Assembly (NCBI GenBank): GCA_026708325.1
Contig: JAPOVC010000007.1
Span: 1 to 64,000, forward strand
Direction of reading: 5' to 3'
DNA: 64,000 bases
From: Anaerolineaceae bacterium
GTDB lineage: Bacteria > Chloroflexota > Anaerolineae > Aggregatilineales > Phototrophicaceae
Shown in pieces: positions 24,591-34,019 of the stretch. The first letter of the stretch is position 1. Each line of letters opens with the position of its first letter. Position numbers and translations under genes: made by a program. Below the pieces are notes generated by a model. That model saw only the letters and a program-made list of their open reading frames with translations, did no database searches and was not told the DNA's origin.

Positions 24591-25244
24591 TCAGCTGCTG
24601 TCGACGTCCAGAGACAGCGGCTCGGGCAGTCGCCCGGCCAGCGCCGCGCGCAGTTCCTGCTGCAAAGCGAGGATCGGGCGGCGCGCGTCCACGCAGAGCC
24701 AGCGCTGCGCTTCCGCCGCCACCAGCTCCCGATAACCCGCGTAAACCCGCTCGTGGAAGGCGATCTCGTAGTCATCGAGGCGGTTCCACTCGTCGCCGAA
24801 GAGCGAGGCCATGCGCCGCCGCTCCAGGGCTTCCCGCGGCGCGATATCGAGAAAGATCGTCAGGTCCGGCTGCAGGCCGCCGGTGGCCGCCGCGATCACG
24901 TGTCGCAGGCGCTCCAGGTCCTGGCCGTGGCCGTAACCCTGATAGGCCAGGGTCGAGTCGGCGAAGCGGTCGCAGAGCGCGATGCCGCCGCGTTCCAGTT
25001 GCGGCCGCAGTTCCTCGGCCACCAGTTGCGCGCGCGAGGCGTTGTAGAGCAGCAACTCGGTGGCGGGCTGCATGGCCGTGTTGTCGAGGTCGTGCAGCAG
25101 GCCGCGGATCTGCTCGCCGATGGGCGTGCCGCCCGGCTCGCGCGTCAGCAGCACGTCGTGGCCGCGCCGCGAGAGCCATTCGTAGAGGCGTTGCGCCTGG
25201 GTGGTCTTGCCGCTGCCGTCCAGGCCCTCAATACTGATGAACAT
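24591..25244 (-). CDS. tmk: dTMP (thymidylate) kinase
   Basis: The 217-residue product phosphorylates dTMP to dTDP. It has FISIEGLDGSGKTTQ (P-loop GLDGSGKT), the DR motif LCDRFADSTLAYQGYG and the lid region. It is the last gene of a three-gene minus-strand operon, 2 bases after the R3H ATPase stop, and ends at the bidirectional terminator. Confidence 0.97.
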   Translation of the reverse strand: MFISIEGLDGSGKTTQAQRLYEWLSRRGHDVLLTREPGGTPIGEQIRGLLHDLDNTAMQPATELLLYNASRAQLVAEELRPQLERGGIALCDRFADSTLAYQGYGHGQDLERLRHVIAAATGGLQPDLTIFLDIAPREALERRRMASLFGDEWNRLDDYEIAFHERVYAGYRELVAAEAQRWLCVDARRPILALQQELRAALAGRLPEPLSLDVDSS

Positions 25245-25246
25245 CC

Positions 25247-26836
25247 TCAGCCCTCGCGGTGGATCTGTACGTGGCGGCGCGGTTCGCGGCCCAGGCTGCG
25301 CGAGAGCAGTTGCGCCTGCTCCGCCATCTGGTGCTGGCGACGGCGGATCTCCGCCGGACGCGCGCTCAGGTCCACCACGTCCTCGCCGGCCTGCACGCGC
25401 AGGATGGCCTCCTCGGTCTCGTTCATCGCTTCGCCAAAGGAACCGTAACGCGGCTCGGCCTTGTCCAGCATGAAGAGATCGTGCAGAAAGTTCTCCATCT
25501 GCGTGACGGTGTTGGCGCGCAGCACGAAGATCGGCGTGCCCCGGCGCTCGGCGTCCACGATCAGACGCGGCCGGCGCCGGTAATAGTTTTTCAGGGTGAC
25601 GACGGCCGCGGCCTGGCGAATATCGTCGGTCAGACGGGCCGGCAGGTTCAGCCGCCGCGATGCCTGCTGCAGGCGGTTGCGCGCCACGCCGTAGGCGTAG
25701 ACCATGACCGGCGCGCTGGCGCTCTGCGCGCGCGGCGGGGCCGGCGCCGGAGTCTCGTCGCGGCTGCGCCGTCCGTTGCGCGGGCGGCGGTAGCGGTCGG
25801 CGCGTTGCTGCTCGGCGATCACGCTGATCTCCGGCTGCTGCGTCTCCACCTCGATGCCGCCGGCCGCGTTGCGCGTGCGCAGTTCGACCGGCATCAGGTT
25901 GCCGCGCAGGATGCCGTCGACGGAAGCGGCCACGTCCTCGCGCACCAGCAGGCGGTTACGCGCCTGAATCTCGATCAGCACGTCGAAGGTGGGCGGCGCG
26001 CGCCGTTCCAGCACCGTCTTTTGCGTGCCGCGGCGCCGCGCCTCGTCATCCGAGAGTGTGACCGACTGGATGCCCCCCACCAGGTCGGAGAGGGTGGGGT
26101 TGAGCATCAGGTTTTCCAGCGCGTTGCCGTGGGCGGTGCCGATCAACTGCACGCCGCGCTCGGCGATGGTGCGGGCCGCCATGGCCTCCAGCTCGCGGCC
26201 GATCTCGTCGATGACGATGACCTCCGGGTTGTGGTTCTCGACCGCCTCGATCATCACCTCGTGCTGCTGTTCGGGGCGCGAGACCTGCATGCGCCGCGCG
26301 CGGCCGATGGCGGGGTGCGGCACGTCGCCGTCGCCGCCGATCTCGTTGGAGGTGTCCACGATGACCACGCGACGCCGCTCCGCCAGCACCCGCGCCGCCT
26401 CGCGCAGCATGGTGGTCTTGCCCACGCCGGGCGGCCCCAGCAGGAGCACGCTCTGGCCGGATTCGACGAGGTCCTGGATGATGTCGATGGTGCCGTAGAC
26501 CGCGCGCCCGACGCGGCAGGTCAGGCCCACGATGGTGTGGCGCCGGTTGCGGATGGCCGAAATGCGGTGCAGGGTGCGCTCCATGCCGGCGCGGTTGTCG
26601 GCATCGAAGTCGCCGATCACGGCATCGATGGCGTCGATGTCGGCGCGCGTGATCTCGCGTTCCAGCAGGCGCTGCTCGTCGCCGGTGAAGCGCGCCGTGG
26701 GAACGCGGCCGAGATCGAGCACGATTTCGATCAGTTCATGGGTGGATTCAAGGCCGTCGAAAGCCGTTTGCAGTTCCGGCGGCAGGATTTCGCGCAGTTT
26801 GTCGATGTCGTCCGTGATGCGACGTTCGCGGGCGAT
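25247..26836 (-). CDS. R3H-domain AAA ATPase (Ycf45/SpoIIIAA-like)
   Basis: The AAA core has [19 protein letters not shown] (Walker A) and [13 protein letters not shown] (Walker B). It also has [12 protein letters not shown] and [11 protein letters not shown], the hallmarks of the Ycf45/SpoIIIAA group, followed by a linker and a C-terminal R3H domain for single-stranded nucleic acid. The first ATG/GTG/TTG in frame is GTG 26722, but homologues start earlier and the sequence upstream ([16 protein letters not shown]) is family-like. The only plausible start there is ATC 26836, 2 bases after the preceding stop and a few bases after AAGGAGGAG. Gene confidence is high; the start is inferred. Confidence 0.88.
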   Translation of the reverse strand: MARERRITDDIDKLREILPPELQTAFDGLESTHELIEIVLDLGRVPTARFTGDEQRLLEREITRADIDAIDAVIGDFDADNRAGMERTLHRISAIRNRRHTIVGLTCRVGRAVYGTIDIIQDLVESGQSVLLLGPPGVGKTTMLREAARVLAERRRVVIVDTSNEIGGDGDVPHPAIGRARRMQVSRPEQQHEVMIEAVENHNPEVIVIDEIGRELEAMAARTIAERGVQLIGTAHGNALENLMLNPTLSDLVGGIQSVTLSDDEARRRGTQKTVLERRAPPTFDVLIEIQARNRLLVREDVAASVDGILRGNLMPVELRTRNAAGGIEVETQQPEISVIAEQQRADRYRRPRNGRRSRDETPAPAPPRAQSASAPVMVYAYGVARNRLQQASRRLNLPARLTDDIRQAAAVVTLKNYYRRRPRLIVDAERRGTPIFVLRANTVTQMENFLHDLFMLDKAEPRYGSFGEAMNETEEAILRVQAGEDVVDLSARPAEIRRRQHQMAEQAQLLSRSLGREPRRHVQIHREG

Positions 26837-26838
26837 CG

Positions 26839-27822
26839 CTACTCCTCCTTGTCGAAGGGGTCCCAGGGCCGGTCCGGCAGCGCGGGCGCGGCGGGCGGCT
26901 TGATGGAACCGGGCACCGCCTTCAGGCCGCGCGCGAGCGGCGCGAAGGCCGGCTGGCGCACACCGGCGGTGAGATGCCGCAGCATCACCGCCTGGCGCGT
27001 CCAGGGCACGAAGCCGAGGTCCACCAGCGCGTCCTCCAGCCAGTCCTGGTAGCGGCGCACGGCCACGTAGACCGGCAGACGTGTGCGCGAGGGGCGGGCG
27101 TGGTCGATGGCGGCGCTGAGGATGGCGGGCGCCTCGCTGAAGACGTCCGGATGCAGGCAGGGCGTCAGGTAGACGCCGTTGCGCCCCTGCGAGACGGCGA
27201 CGTGGCCCTCGACGCGCTCCTGCTTGCGATACACCAGGCCGATGCTGTGCGCGGGCGGCGTCGCCACCGGCTGCACCAGACGCGGCACGATGTTGCCGTA
27301 AAGCAGCTGGATGCCCTGGGCGTCGCGGGCCTGTTCCTCGCCCAGGTCCACGGCGTCCATCATCAGACGCGGCACCTCGTCCGGCCGCCGCAGCCAGATC
27401 TCCTGGCGCGCGTAAATCGAGAAGCCGGCCACGCGCATGGTCTCGAAGAGCGCCTCGTGTTCATCGACCTCGGCGCTGAGGAAGTGCGCGCCGCGCCGGC
27501 CGGCGGCGACGGTCATCGCGTCCAGCAGGGCCAGCCAGGCGCTGTTGTCGGCGCGCGGTTCATGCCCCGGCGCGATGGCGACGACGCGCGCGCGCTGCGG
27601 CTGGTCGGTGCGGAACTGGCCGATGACCTGCGCGCCGGTACGCCGCGCCAGCAGGGTGCAGACGTTACGGTGCGGCAGCAAGAAACGCGAGACCAGCGCC
27701 GCCGTCCCCAGGTCCAGGGTACCGGTGCAGGCCATCTCGCTGTCCAGCGGCACGGTGCGTTCCAGCAGCCGCGAGACCATGGGCAGGTCAACCAGTTTTA
27801 CGGGGCGGGCCTCATGGGCCAT
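26839..27822 (-). CDS. Conserved protein, possibly a double GNAT-like fold
   Basis: The 327-residue soluble product opens with [20 protein letters not shown], an arrangement seen in N-acetyltransferase-like proteins. It continues with alternating strands and helices, but no clear acetyl-CoA-binding Q/RxxGxG/A loop is identified. Its place as first gene of the R3H-tmk operon suggests a conserved lineage-specific partner. The C-terminal 40 residues are Pro-rich and probably disordered. No function is assigned. Confidence 0.6.
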   Translation of the reverse strand: MAHEARPVKLVDLPMVSRLLERTVPLDSEMACTGTLDLGTAALVSRFLLPHRNVCTLLARRTGAQVIGQFRTDQPQRARVVAIAPGHEPRADNSAWLALLDAMTVAAGRRGAHFLSAEVDEHEALFETMRVAGFSIYARQEIWLRRPDEVPRLMMDAVDLGEEQARDAQGIQLLYGNIVPRLVQPVATPPAHSIGLVYRKQERVEGHVAVSQGRNGVYLTPCLHPDVFSEAPAILSAAIDHARPSRTRLPVYVAVRRYQDWLEDALVDLGFVPWTRQAVMLRHLTAGVRQPAFAPLARGLKAVPGSIKPPAAPALPDRPWDPFDKEE

Positions 27823-27886
27823 GCACTTCTCCCTTGCGCCGGCGGGCGGTCAGCGAGGCGTGACTGCGACGGGCGCCGGCACCATC

Positions 27887-27914
27887 AGTGTAACACCACT
27901 ATGCGGCCTGACAA
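27887..27914 (-). promoter_or_regulatory. Promoter of the GNAT-like/R3H/tmk operon
   Basis: On the minus strand TTGTCA (27914-27909) and TACACT (27892-27887) are 16 bases apart, about 65 bases before the first start codon at 27822. Confidence 0.65.
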
Positions 27915-27938
27915 GCCACGTGACCGGGCAGGAAGGTC

Positions 27939-27967
27939 TTGAATCCGGGCCTCCGCCAGGCTAGAGT
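27939..27967 (+). promoter_or_regulatory. Promoter of tRNA-Lys
   Basis: TTGAAT (27939-27944) and TAGAGT (27962-27967) are 17 bases apart; the expected start is 5-8 bases before the mature tRNA. Confidence 0.6.
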
Positions 27968-27981
27968 AACGCCCGCCACAC

Positions 27982-28054
27982 GGCCCTGTAGCTCAATTGG
28001 CAGAGCAGTTGACTCTTAATCAATTTGTTGAAGGTTCGAGTCCTTCCAGGGTCA
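27982..28054 (+). tRNA. tRNA-Lys(CTT)
   Basis: The acceptor GGCCCTG pairs with CAGGGTC (one G-U). D arm GCTC/GAGC, anticodon loop CTCTTAA (anticodon CTT) and T arm GAAGG-TTCGAGT-CCTTC are regular. The discriminator is A and CCA is not encoded, unlike the tRNA-Ser in this window. Confidence 0.95.
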
Positions 28055-28167
28055 CAGAGACCGTCCGCCGCTGATTTCCCCACTCCCGCGCTCTTGTGGT
28101 ATGGCGCTTGTAGCGCCCGTCGTCGGGCCTTGCCTGGCGCGTTACAGGGATGGCGTGGATGCGCCCC

Positions 28168-29652
28168 TCAGCGCAGGAAGCGCGGCGCCACGAAGCGGGC
28201 ACTGCCCTCCTGCACGAAGAGGCCGAAGGCGCAGTCGCCGCGCTCGTAGATGCGGTAGCTGGCCACCACCTGCTCCGCGACGTAACACTCGACCAGGCCG
28301 CCCTTGCGCAGCAGCTGCAGTCGGTAGCGCCCGTCCTCCGGCGTGAAGGCCAGCGGGCGCGTTACCAGCGGCGCGTCGATCTCCTGGCGCACCTGCACGC
28401 CGTGGCGCTCGCCCAGCACCAGGCTGTCCCAGAGCGGGTCCATCGGCGTGGGCCAGCGGTCGAGGACAACCCTTCCCTGCAGCGGCTCGATCCCGATCCA
28501 GTAGCCCGACTCCAGTTCCGCGCCCTGCGTCTCCAGCAGCACGCCGGCGGAGGTCGTGCCTTCCGCGATTTCGACGGTCGTGTCCAGCAGAACCTCATCG
28601 CCCGCGTCGACCTCCAGCGGGCACCAGGCGTAACTGTCGCCCGCGTCGCAGACGAGGTCCGCGCCCTCGCGCTGCCAGTCGCCCAGGCCATCGCCAGCTT
28701 CCCAGGCGAGCGATTCGCCGTAACTGGCCGCGACTTCCGGCGGCAGGCGCGTGATCAGCGTGCCGTCGGCCAGCGAGAGCAGTTCGTGCGGCGAACCCAG
28801 CTGCCCGCCCCAGACCCAGTCGCCGCGCGCTTCGTGGTGCTTGCGGTAGGGGATCCAGGCGAAGCTGAAGCGGCGCTGCCCGTCGCCGGTGGATTTCGCG
28901 GCGTAGAAGCGGCGGCCGTCCAGGGTGTCGAGGCGCCGCGCGCGCCAGGGCCCCTGCGGCGTCGGCGCGACACGGTAGAAGGTCTGCGCCTGGCCGTCAT
29001 AGCGCGAACGCACCAGGTACCACCAGTCGCCCAGCTGAAAGAGTTCCGGACATTCCGGGCAGTGAGTCAGCAGGGGGGCAGTGAGCGGGGCGCGCACCTC
29101 CCAGGTGTCCAGGTCCTGCGAGGCGGCCAGCGCGACGCAGCCGCGCCGGTAAAGCGGGCCCTCCTTCAGCCGCGCGGAGATCAGCATCATGAAGCAGCCC
29201 TGCTCCTCGTCGCGGTAGACGAAGGGATCGCGCCAGTCCACGGTCTCATACCAGCGCGGGTCGGGCCCGAAGAGCGGATTGTCCGCCACCTTCTCCCAGT
29301 GGATGAGGTCCCTGCTGACGGCCTTGCAGATGCTCTGCGGCGACTCCGCGTGGCGATTGTAGCCGGTGTAGAAGAAGTGGAAGACGCCCTCGTGCTCGAT
29401 GACCGAACCGGTCCAGATGCCGTTGCCGTCGCAACTGCCGTCCGGGCCGGGGCCGAAACTGTCGGGCAGGACCTCCCAGTGCACCAGGTCGTCGGAGACC
29501 AGGTGCGCGGTCGAGACGCGCGCCCGCTCGACGTATTCCCAGGCGCCCAGGGGCGGCTGCGAGAAGAACAAATGCCAGCGACCCTCGTGCCAGAAGGGCA
29601 TGGTATCCCCGGCCGCGGCGCCGTTCTCTGGCGCATATCCGAACAGTCTCAT
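28168..29652 (-). CDS. GH32-like five-bladed propeller glycoside hydrolase
   Basis: The product is about 494 residues from ATG 29652 (MRLFGYAPENG), which follows GGGAGGACGGG. Clan GH-J features are WHLFFSQPP in blade 1, IWTGSVIEHEGVFHFFYTG, WRDPFVYRDEE (the RDP motif) and ECPELFQLGDWW (the EC acid/base motif), plus a C-terminal beta-sandwich. The usual N-terminal WMNDPNG is replaced by AAAGDTMPF, so its Asp may be the nucleophile but the family placement is loose. It is probably cytoplasmic (no signal) and acts on a fructoside or related oligosaccharide imported by the upstream ABC system. Confidence 0.75.
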   Translation of the reverse strand: MRLFGYAPENGAAAGDTMPFWHEGRWHLFFSQPPLGAWEYVERARVSTAHLVSDDLVHWEVLPDSFGPGPDGSCDGNGIWTGSVIEHEGVFHFFYTGYNRHAESPQSICKAVSRDLIHWEKVADNPLFGPDPRWYETVDWRDPFVYRDEEQGCFMMLISARLKEGPLYRRGCVALAASQDLDTWEVRAPLTAPLLTHCPECPELFQLGDWWYLVRSRYDGQAQTFYRVAPTPQGPWRARRLDTLDGRRFYAAKSTGDGQRRFSFAWIPYRKHHEARGDWVWGGQLGSPHELLSLADGTLITRLPPEVAASYGESLAWEAGDGLGDWQREGADLVCDAGDSYAWCPLEVDAGDEVLLDTTVEIAEGTTSAGVLLETQGAELESGYWIGIEPLQGRVVLDRWPTPMDPLWDSLVLGERHGVQVRQEIDAPLVTRPLAFTPEDGRYRLQLLRKGGLVECYVAEQVVASYRIYERGDCAFGLFVQEGSARFVAPRFLR

Positions 29653-29720
29653 CCCGTCCTCCCCGCTGTCCCCTGCGTGTTGAGTCACAGGCGCGCCATG
29701 CCAGGGCGCGCCGGAATCGG

Positions 29721-29758
29721 GGCCGGAGCCACCGCTGATCAGTGGCTCCGGCCTTTTT
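29721..29758 (+). terminator. Strong hairpin with T-run oriented to the plus strand
   Basis: A perfect 12-bp stem (GGCCGGAGCCAC / GTGGCTCCGGCC) with a 9-base loop is followed by TTTTT. Both neighbouring genes run on the minus strand, where no T-run follows the stem, so it would stop antisense transcription or act as an mRNA-stabilising hairpin for the binding-protein gene. Confidence 0.75.
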
Positions 29759-29776
29759 CGTTACGGGTTCCTGCGC

Positions 29777-30919
29777 CTACCCGTCCCCTTCTGATTCCTC
29801 TTCTTCCATCTCTTCTTCCATCATCTCCTCGTCCATCATGTCGGCCGTGACGAATTCCTCCCAGTTCTTCGAGAACTCGTCGATGAAGCCCGGCAGATCG
29901 GCGTCCGGATTGTGGACGCGGGAGAGGTTCTTCACCTGCTCGTCATTGAGGATGCAGCCCTGCAGCAGCCCGTCCGCGTAGGTGTCGATGTTGCTGGCGT
30001 CGACCGGGATCAGGCTGAAGAGCGGCTGGGTGTTCTCGACCGGGAAGCCGTGCAGGTAGTCGTAGAGCTGAATCAGGCCGAAGCCGCCGACCATCCAGTG
30101 GCCGCCGATGCTGAAGCCCAGCTTGCCCTCGCTGATGAACTGCGCGACCTGCTCGTCGATGTCCGTCGTGATGATGGAGATGTCATCGCGCCCGGCCTGC
30201 TCGACGGCGAACTGGCTGCCCAGGCCGGCGACCGCGCCCAGCACGATGATGGCATCGATCTCGCCTGGCTGGAAGCGCGCGATGAACTGCTCGGCATAGA
30301 GCAGGCCGTTCTCGCGGTTCAGACGGTCCCAGGCTTCCGCGATCAACTCGACGTCCTCATGCATCTCGAGGACGCTCAGCACGCCATTCCAGATTTCCTC
30401 GGCGCTGGTGACGCCCTTCTGGTTCCAGATCATCGCGACCTTCTTGTGGCCGGCGTCGACCGTGGCCTGACCGATGGCCTGGCCCCAGGTGTCGTTGTTC
30501 TGCGTCACCTGGGCGATGAAGTGCTCGCCCTCATAGTCGGTGTCGTAGTTGCTGACGACCAGACGCCCGACCGCCACGCCGGGGATGGCGTTCTCTTCCA
30601 GCAGACGCGCCACCTGAATGCCGGCCGGCGAGGTCAGGGGGTTGAAGATCAGCCCGTCCGGCTGGCGCGCGATAATGGACTCCGCCTGGCTGACGTGCTT
30701 CTCTTCCGAGTTCTCGTCGTCAAATTCGTCCAGCGTCACGCCCAGCGATTCGGCCACGCAACGCTCGAAGCGGTGCCGGTTGATCACCCAGGGGTTGGTC
30801 TCCGGCTGGCCGAGGTCGGCGATGACCAGGTCCATGCGCGGCTCGACCATGTCCTGCGCCGTCACAGCGACGCCTGTCAGCATCACAAGCAAACCCAGCA
30901 AGATAATTGCGCGTTTCAT
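29777..30919 (-). CDS. Sugar ABC transporter substrate-binding protein (RbsB-like)
   Basis: The product is about 380 residues from ATG 30919, which has AAGGAG 7 bases upstream. A signal peptide (AIILLGLLVMLTGVAVTAQ) lacks a lipobox Cys. The mature part is a periplasmic-binding-protein type 1 fold (DLVIADLGQPETNPW, QPDGLIFNPLTSPAGIQ, AIIVLGAVAGLGSQFAVEQA, ISIITTDIDEQV). The last 20 residues form an unusual Met/Glu-rich acidic tail (DEEMMEEEMEEEESEGDG). It is the third gene after the ATPase and permease, 105 bases from the permease stop. Confidence 0.9.
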   Translation of the reverse strand: MKRAIILLGLLVMLTGVAVTAQDMVEPRMDLVIADLGQPETNPWVINRHRFERCVAESLGVTLDEFDDENSEEKHVSQAESIIARQPDGLIFNPLTSPAGIQVARLLEENAIPGVAVGRLVVSNYDTDYEGEHFIAQVTQNNDTWGQAIGQATVDAGHKKVAMIWNQKGVTSAEEIWNGVLSVLEMHEDVELIAEAWDRLNRENGLLYAEQFIARFQPGEIDAIIVLGAVAGLGSQFAVEQAGRDDISIITTDIDEQVAQFISEGKLGFSIGGHWMVGGFGLIQLYDYLHGFPVENTQPLFSLIPVDASNIDTYADGLLQGCILNDEQVKNLSRVHNPDADLPGFIDEFSKNWEEFVTADMMDEEMMEEEMEEEESEGDG

Positions 30920-31024
30920 TCCCAACTCCTTAGTCTCTGTCTTTCCCCGGCCGCAGACCGGCCGGGGCCGTGCACGGGCTTCAGGGCACAGGCGCCTCCT
31001 CGTCTACCCGGCGGTGACAGGTGC

Positions 31025-32038
31025 TCACTTCACCACGCCGATGCGGCGGCGGTTGAGCGAGATGGCGATGGCGATGATCAACAGGACGCCGCGCGCCACC
31101 CGGCTCCACGAGGGATCGACGCCGGCGATGGTCAGGCCGTTGGCGACCACCGTCAGGGTCAGCGCGCCGACCACGGTGCGCAGCACGCTGCCATGACCGC
31201 CGGTGAGGGGCGTGCCGCCCAGGGCGACCGCGGCGATCGCGTCCAGTTCAAATTGCTCACCGGCGCGCGGGGTGCCGGCGCCGGAGCGGCCGAGGCTGAT
31301 CAGCGAGGCCAGACCCACCATGAAGCCCGCGGCCACGAAGACCTGGATCTTGAACCAGGTGACGGATACGCCGAAGAGGGAGAGGACCCGCTCGCTGCCG
31401 CCGAGGGCCTTCAGTTGCTGGCCAAAGAGCGTCTTTTCATAGAAGACCCACATCAGGGCGGTGACGACCAGGGCGAAGATGAGGATGTTCGGGAAACGCC
31501 CCAGCGCCAGCAGCCAGGGCGCCGCCACGGAATCGACGTAGGTGCCGGTGGCCGCCTGCTCGGTGACGTAGATCGAGCCCCCGTCGGAGATGATGTTCAG
31601 CAGGGCGCGCACGATGATCAACATGGCCAGGGTGGTGACGAAGGAGGAGATCTTCAGCAGCGAGAAGATGCTCCCGTTGACGAAACCGATCACCGTGGCG
31701 GCGAGGATGCCGCAGACGATGCCCACCGGCCCCAGCCAGACCATGCCCAGCACGGCCATGTACATGCTGAAACCGAGGCTCGAGCCGACGGAAATGTCAA
31801 TCGAGCCGGTCGTGACCACGATCAACTGGGCGTACGCCAGCAACAACAGCACCGGCGTCTGCTGCGCGATGAAGGTCCAGTTGCGCACGGAGAGGAAACG
31901 GTCGCCGCTGACGATGGTGAAGAGCAGCACCACCAGCACGATGGCGATGTAGGGCACGTTGTTGCGCAGCATCTCGCTGCGACCGGAGCGCGCCTCCCCC
32001 GACGCGTCCATCCCGGGCCCCGGCTCCGGCCCGCTCAA
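31025..32038 (-). CDS. Sugar ABC transporter permease (RbsC/BPD_transp_2)
   Basis: The product is about 337 residues with eight to ten hydrophobic segments and the family stretch VALGGTPLTGGHGSVLRTVVGAL. The start is most likely TTG 32038, which overlaps the ATPase stop (TTGA), an arrangement of translational coupling; internal ATGs at about 32011 are alternatives. It forms the membrane channel for the sugar bound by the 29777 product. Confidence 0.9.
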   Translation of the reverse strand: MSGPEPGPGMDASGEARSGRSEMLRNNVPYIAIVLVVLLFTIVSGDRFLSVRNWTFIAQQTPVLLLLAYAQLIVVTTGSIDISVGSSLGFSMYMAVLGMVWLGPVGIVCGILAATVIGFVNGSIFSLLKISSFVTTLAMLIIVRALLNIISDGGSIYVTEQAATGTYVDSVAAPWLLALGRFPNILIFALVVTALMWVFYEKTLFGQQLKALGGSERVLSLFGVSVTWFKIQVFVAAGFMVGLASLISLGRSGAGTPRAGEQFELDAIAAVALGGTPLTGGHGSVLRTVVGALTLTVVANGLTIAGVDPSWSRVARGVLLIIAIAISLNRRRIGVVK

Positions 32039-32793
32039 GCGACCTGTTCTCCCAGGGTGATGGCCCGCACCAGTTGCTCGCTCGTCACGCCGGACCTGGG
32101 GAAGGCGGGCGTGGTCAGGCCGTGGTGGACGACCAGGATGCGGTCCGCCAGGCGAAAGACCTGCTCAAGATTGTGGCTGATGAGGATGACGGCCGTGCCC
32201 CGGTCACGAATCTCGTGCATGAGCCGCTCGACCTCGCCGGTCTCGGTCGGCCCGAGGGCGGCCGTCGGCTCGTCGAGGATGACGATCTCGCGGCCCCAGG
32301 CGATGGCGCGGCCAATCGCGACACTCTGCTGTTGCCCGCCGGACATCGCCGAGATGGGCTCTCGCAGGGATTGCACGGTCGTGACTTTCAGGTCTTCCAG
32401 GATTTCCCGCGTCTTCCGACGCATGGCGTTCTCGTCCACGAAGATGCCGAAGCGTTTCGGGATGCGCCCGAGAAAGAGATTGTAGGGCGCGTTCATGTTG
32501 GGCACGATGGCCAGGTCCTGGTAGACCACCTCAATCCCCAGGTGGCGCATGTGCCCGACGTTGTGGTCGCGCGGCGCGACGGGCTCGCCGCGCACGAGCA
32601 TGCGCCCGCTGTCCGGGCGGTAGACGCCGGCGACGATCTTGATCAGGGTGGACTTGCCGGCGCCGTTCGCGCCGACGATGGCGATGATCTCGCCGCGCGA
32701 CAATTCGAAGGAGCCGCTGCGCAGGGCCTGCACGCCGCCAAAGGACTTCGCAACTTCCTCTACCTGCAGCAGCGCGCCGCCATTTTCAGACAA
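32035..32793 (-). CDS. Sugar ABC transporter ATP-binding protein, single ABC domain
   Basis: The product is about 252 residues. TTG 32793 is preferred because GGAGG lies 7 or so bases upstream and it places LLQVEEVAKSFGG at the N-terminus; an upstream open frame runs through repeat DNA. It has Walker A GANGAGKST, signature MSGGQQQSVAIGRA, and Walker B VILDEPTAALG. RbsA-type ATPases usually have two ABC domains; this one has one, as in the FrcA-like systems, so it should act as a homodimer. Confidence 0.92.
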   Translation of the reverse strand: MSENGGALLQVEEVAKSFGGVQALRSGSFELSRGEIIAIVGANGAGKSTLIKIVAGVYRPDSGRMLVRGEPVAPRDHNVGHMRHLGIEVVYQDLAIVPNMNAPYNLFLGRIPKRFGIFVDENAMRRKTREILEDLKVTTVQSLREPISAMSGGQQQSVAIGRAIAWGREIVILDEPTAALGPTETGEVERLMHEIRDRGTAVILISHNLEQVFRLADRILVVHHGLTTPAFPRSGVTSEQLVRAITLGEQVA

Positions 32794-32864
32794 GCGCGAC
32801 CTCCACGGGAACAACCGGAAAGAGCATAACCACGATGCGATTCCCGCGCAAAAGGCACCGGCCG

Positions 32865-32990
32865 CAGGGGTAACGAGAGCGCAAGCCCGAAGCATCCCGC
32901 AGGGACGACTTGTCAAGTCGCCCATATTACCCCGGCGCCCACATATCGTGCCCGCGGGCGAGTTGATAAGTCGCCCGTACAACATCCGCG
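32865..32990. repeat. Mixed repeat block: one family C copy and two family B hairpins
   Basis: 32872-32905 matches the tandem unit at 7214-7325 (AGCCCGAAGCATCCCGCAGG). It runs into hairpin GACGACTTgtcAAGTCGCCC (about 32902-32921), and a second hairpin GGGCGAGTTgataAGTCGCCC follows at about 32957-32977. The block separates the epimerase stop from the ABC ATPase start, so it may interrupt or punctuate a long minus-strand transcript. Confidence 0.7.
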
Positions 32991-33010
32991 TTGTGGCGCG
33001 CGGCGCGACC

Positions 33011-34003
33011 CTACTCCGCCTCGACGCCCGTGTCGCTGACCTCTTCCTCGGGGTCCGGCGTGCGCTCCAGGCCGCCGCCCTCCACCCAGGCCAGCACATG
33101 CGCCAGGGTGTCCTCAATGCCATAGTGCGGCACGAAGTCCAGCAGATCGCGCGCCTTGCGCATGTCGAATTCGATCACGTCGCCCTGGGCCATGCTCCAG
33201 GGGAAACCAGTGACCACCTCGATGCCCGGCCGCAGGCGCTGCAGCGCCGCCGCAAACTCCATGCCCGAGGTCGACTCCGCGCCGCAGCAGTTGAAGATCT
33301 GCCCGGGCGCGCCGGGATGCTCCGCCGCCACGACGTGCATGCGGGCCGCGTCGCGCAGGTCGATGAAGTGGCAGATCTCCTCCATCGAGAAGAAGGGGAT
33401 CTCCACGCGTTTTCCCTCCGCCAGCATGCGCGCGAAAGCGCGCCAGCTGCGGCCGCCGCCGCTGCCCTCGGGGCCGATCACCGCCGTCAGGCGCAGCACG
33501 GTCACCGGCAGCCGGTCCTGGTGCCAGAAGGTCAGGGCGATCAGTTCCTGGGCCCGCTTGGTCACCGAGTACATGTCCTCGGGCCGCGTCGGGTGCTCCT
33601 CGTCGACGGGCTGGTAGGCCGGCGCGCGGAACTTCGTCGCCGGGTACCACTCGTAGGCCGAAATGCTGCTGGAGAGCACGAAGCGCTGCAGTCCCGGCAT
33701 GTCGCGCGCGATCTCCAGCGCGTGCGTCAGCCCAACCAGGTTGACCGTGACCATCTGCAGCGGGTCGCCGGTGTCGCCCGGCAGCGAGGCGAGGTGGTAG
33801 ATGACGTCGTACTCCCGGCCTGCCAGGGCCGCGCGCAGCGACTCGCGCTGCGTGATGTCGGCCTCGATCCAGGTCGCCGGCAGGTCGCCCGCCGGCTGCG
33901 AACGGCCCAGGAGATGCACCTCGTCGCCCTCGCGCGCGGCCAGTTGCCGTACCAGCTCGCGGCCCACGTAGCCGGAGCCGCCAATCACCAGGCTGCGTGT
34001 CAT
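33011..34003 (-). CDS. NAD-dependent epimerase/dehydratase (extended SDR)
   Basis: The 330-residue product has the Rossmann motif LVIGGSGYVGRELV (GxxGxxG) and catalytic YSVTK with the Ser-rich strand FVLSSSISAYEW. It belongs to the nucleotide-sugar epimerase/dehydratase family; the substrate is unknown. ATG 34003 follows GGGAGG. The N-terminal and cofactor motifs are intact. It is the last of five minus-strand sugar-metabolism genes under the LacI promoter. Confidence 0.9.
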   Translation of the reverse strand: MTRSLVIGGSGYVGRELVRQLAAREGDEVHLLGRSQPAGDLPATWIEADITQRESLRAALAGREYDVIYHLASLPGDTGDPLQMVTVNLVGLTHALEIARDMPGLQRFVLSSSISAYEWYPATKFRAPAYQPVDEEHPTRPEDMYSVTKRAQELIALTFWHQDRLPVTVLRLTAVIGPEGSGGGRSWRAFARMLAEGKRVEIPFFSMEEICHFIDLRDAARMHVVAAEHPGAPGQIFNCCGAESTSGMEFAAALQRLRPGIEVVTGFPWSMAQGDVIEFDMRKARDLLDFVPHYGIEDTLAHVLAWVEGGGLERTPDPEEEVSDTGVEAE

Positions 34004-34019
34004 GATGGCCTCCCTTTCG

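Noticed and set aside
25259..27052. Long plus-strand open frame opposite the R3H ATPase
   Set aside because: It is a shadow of the ATPase and GNAT-like genes, with His/Arg/Gln-rich composition and no start signal.
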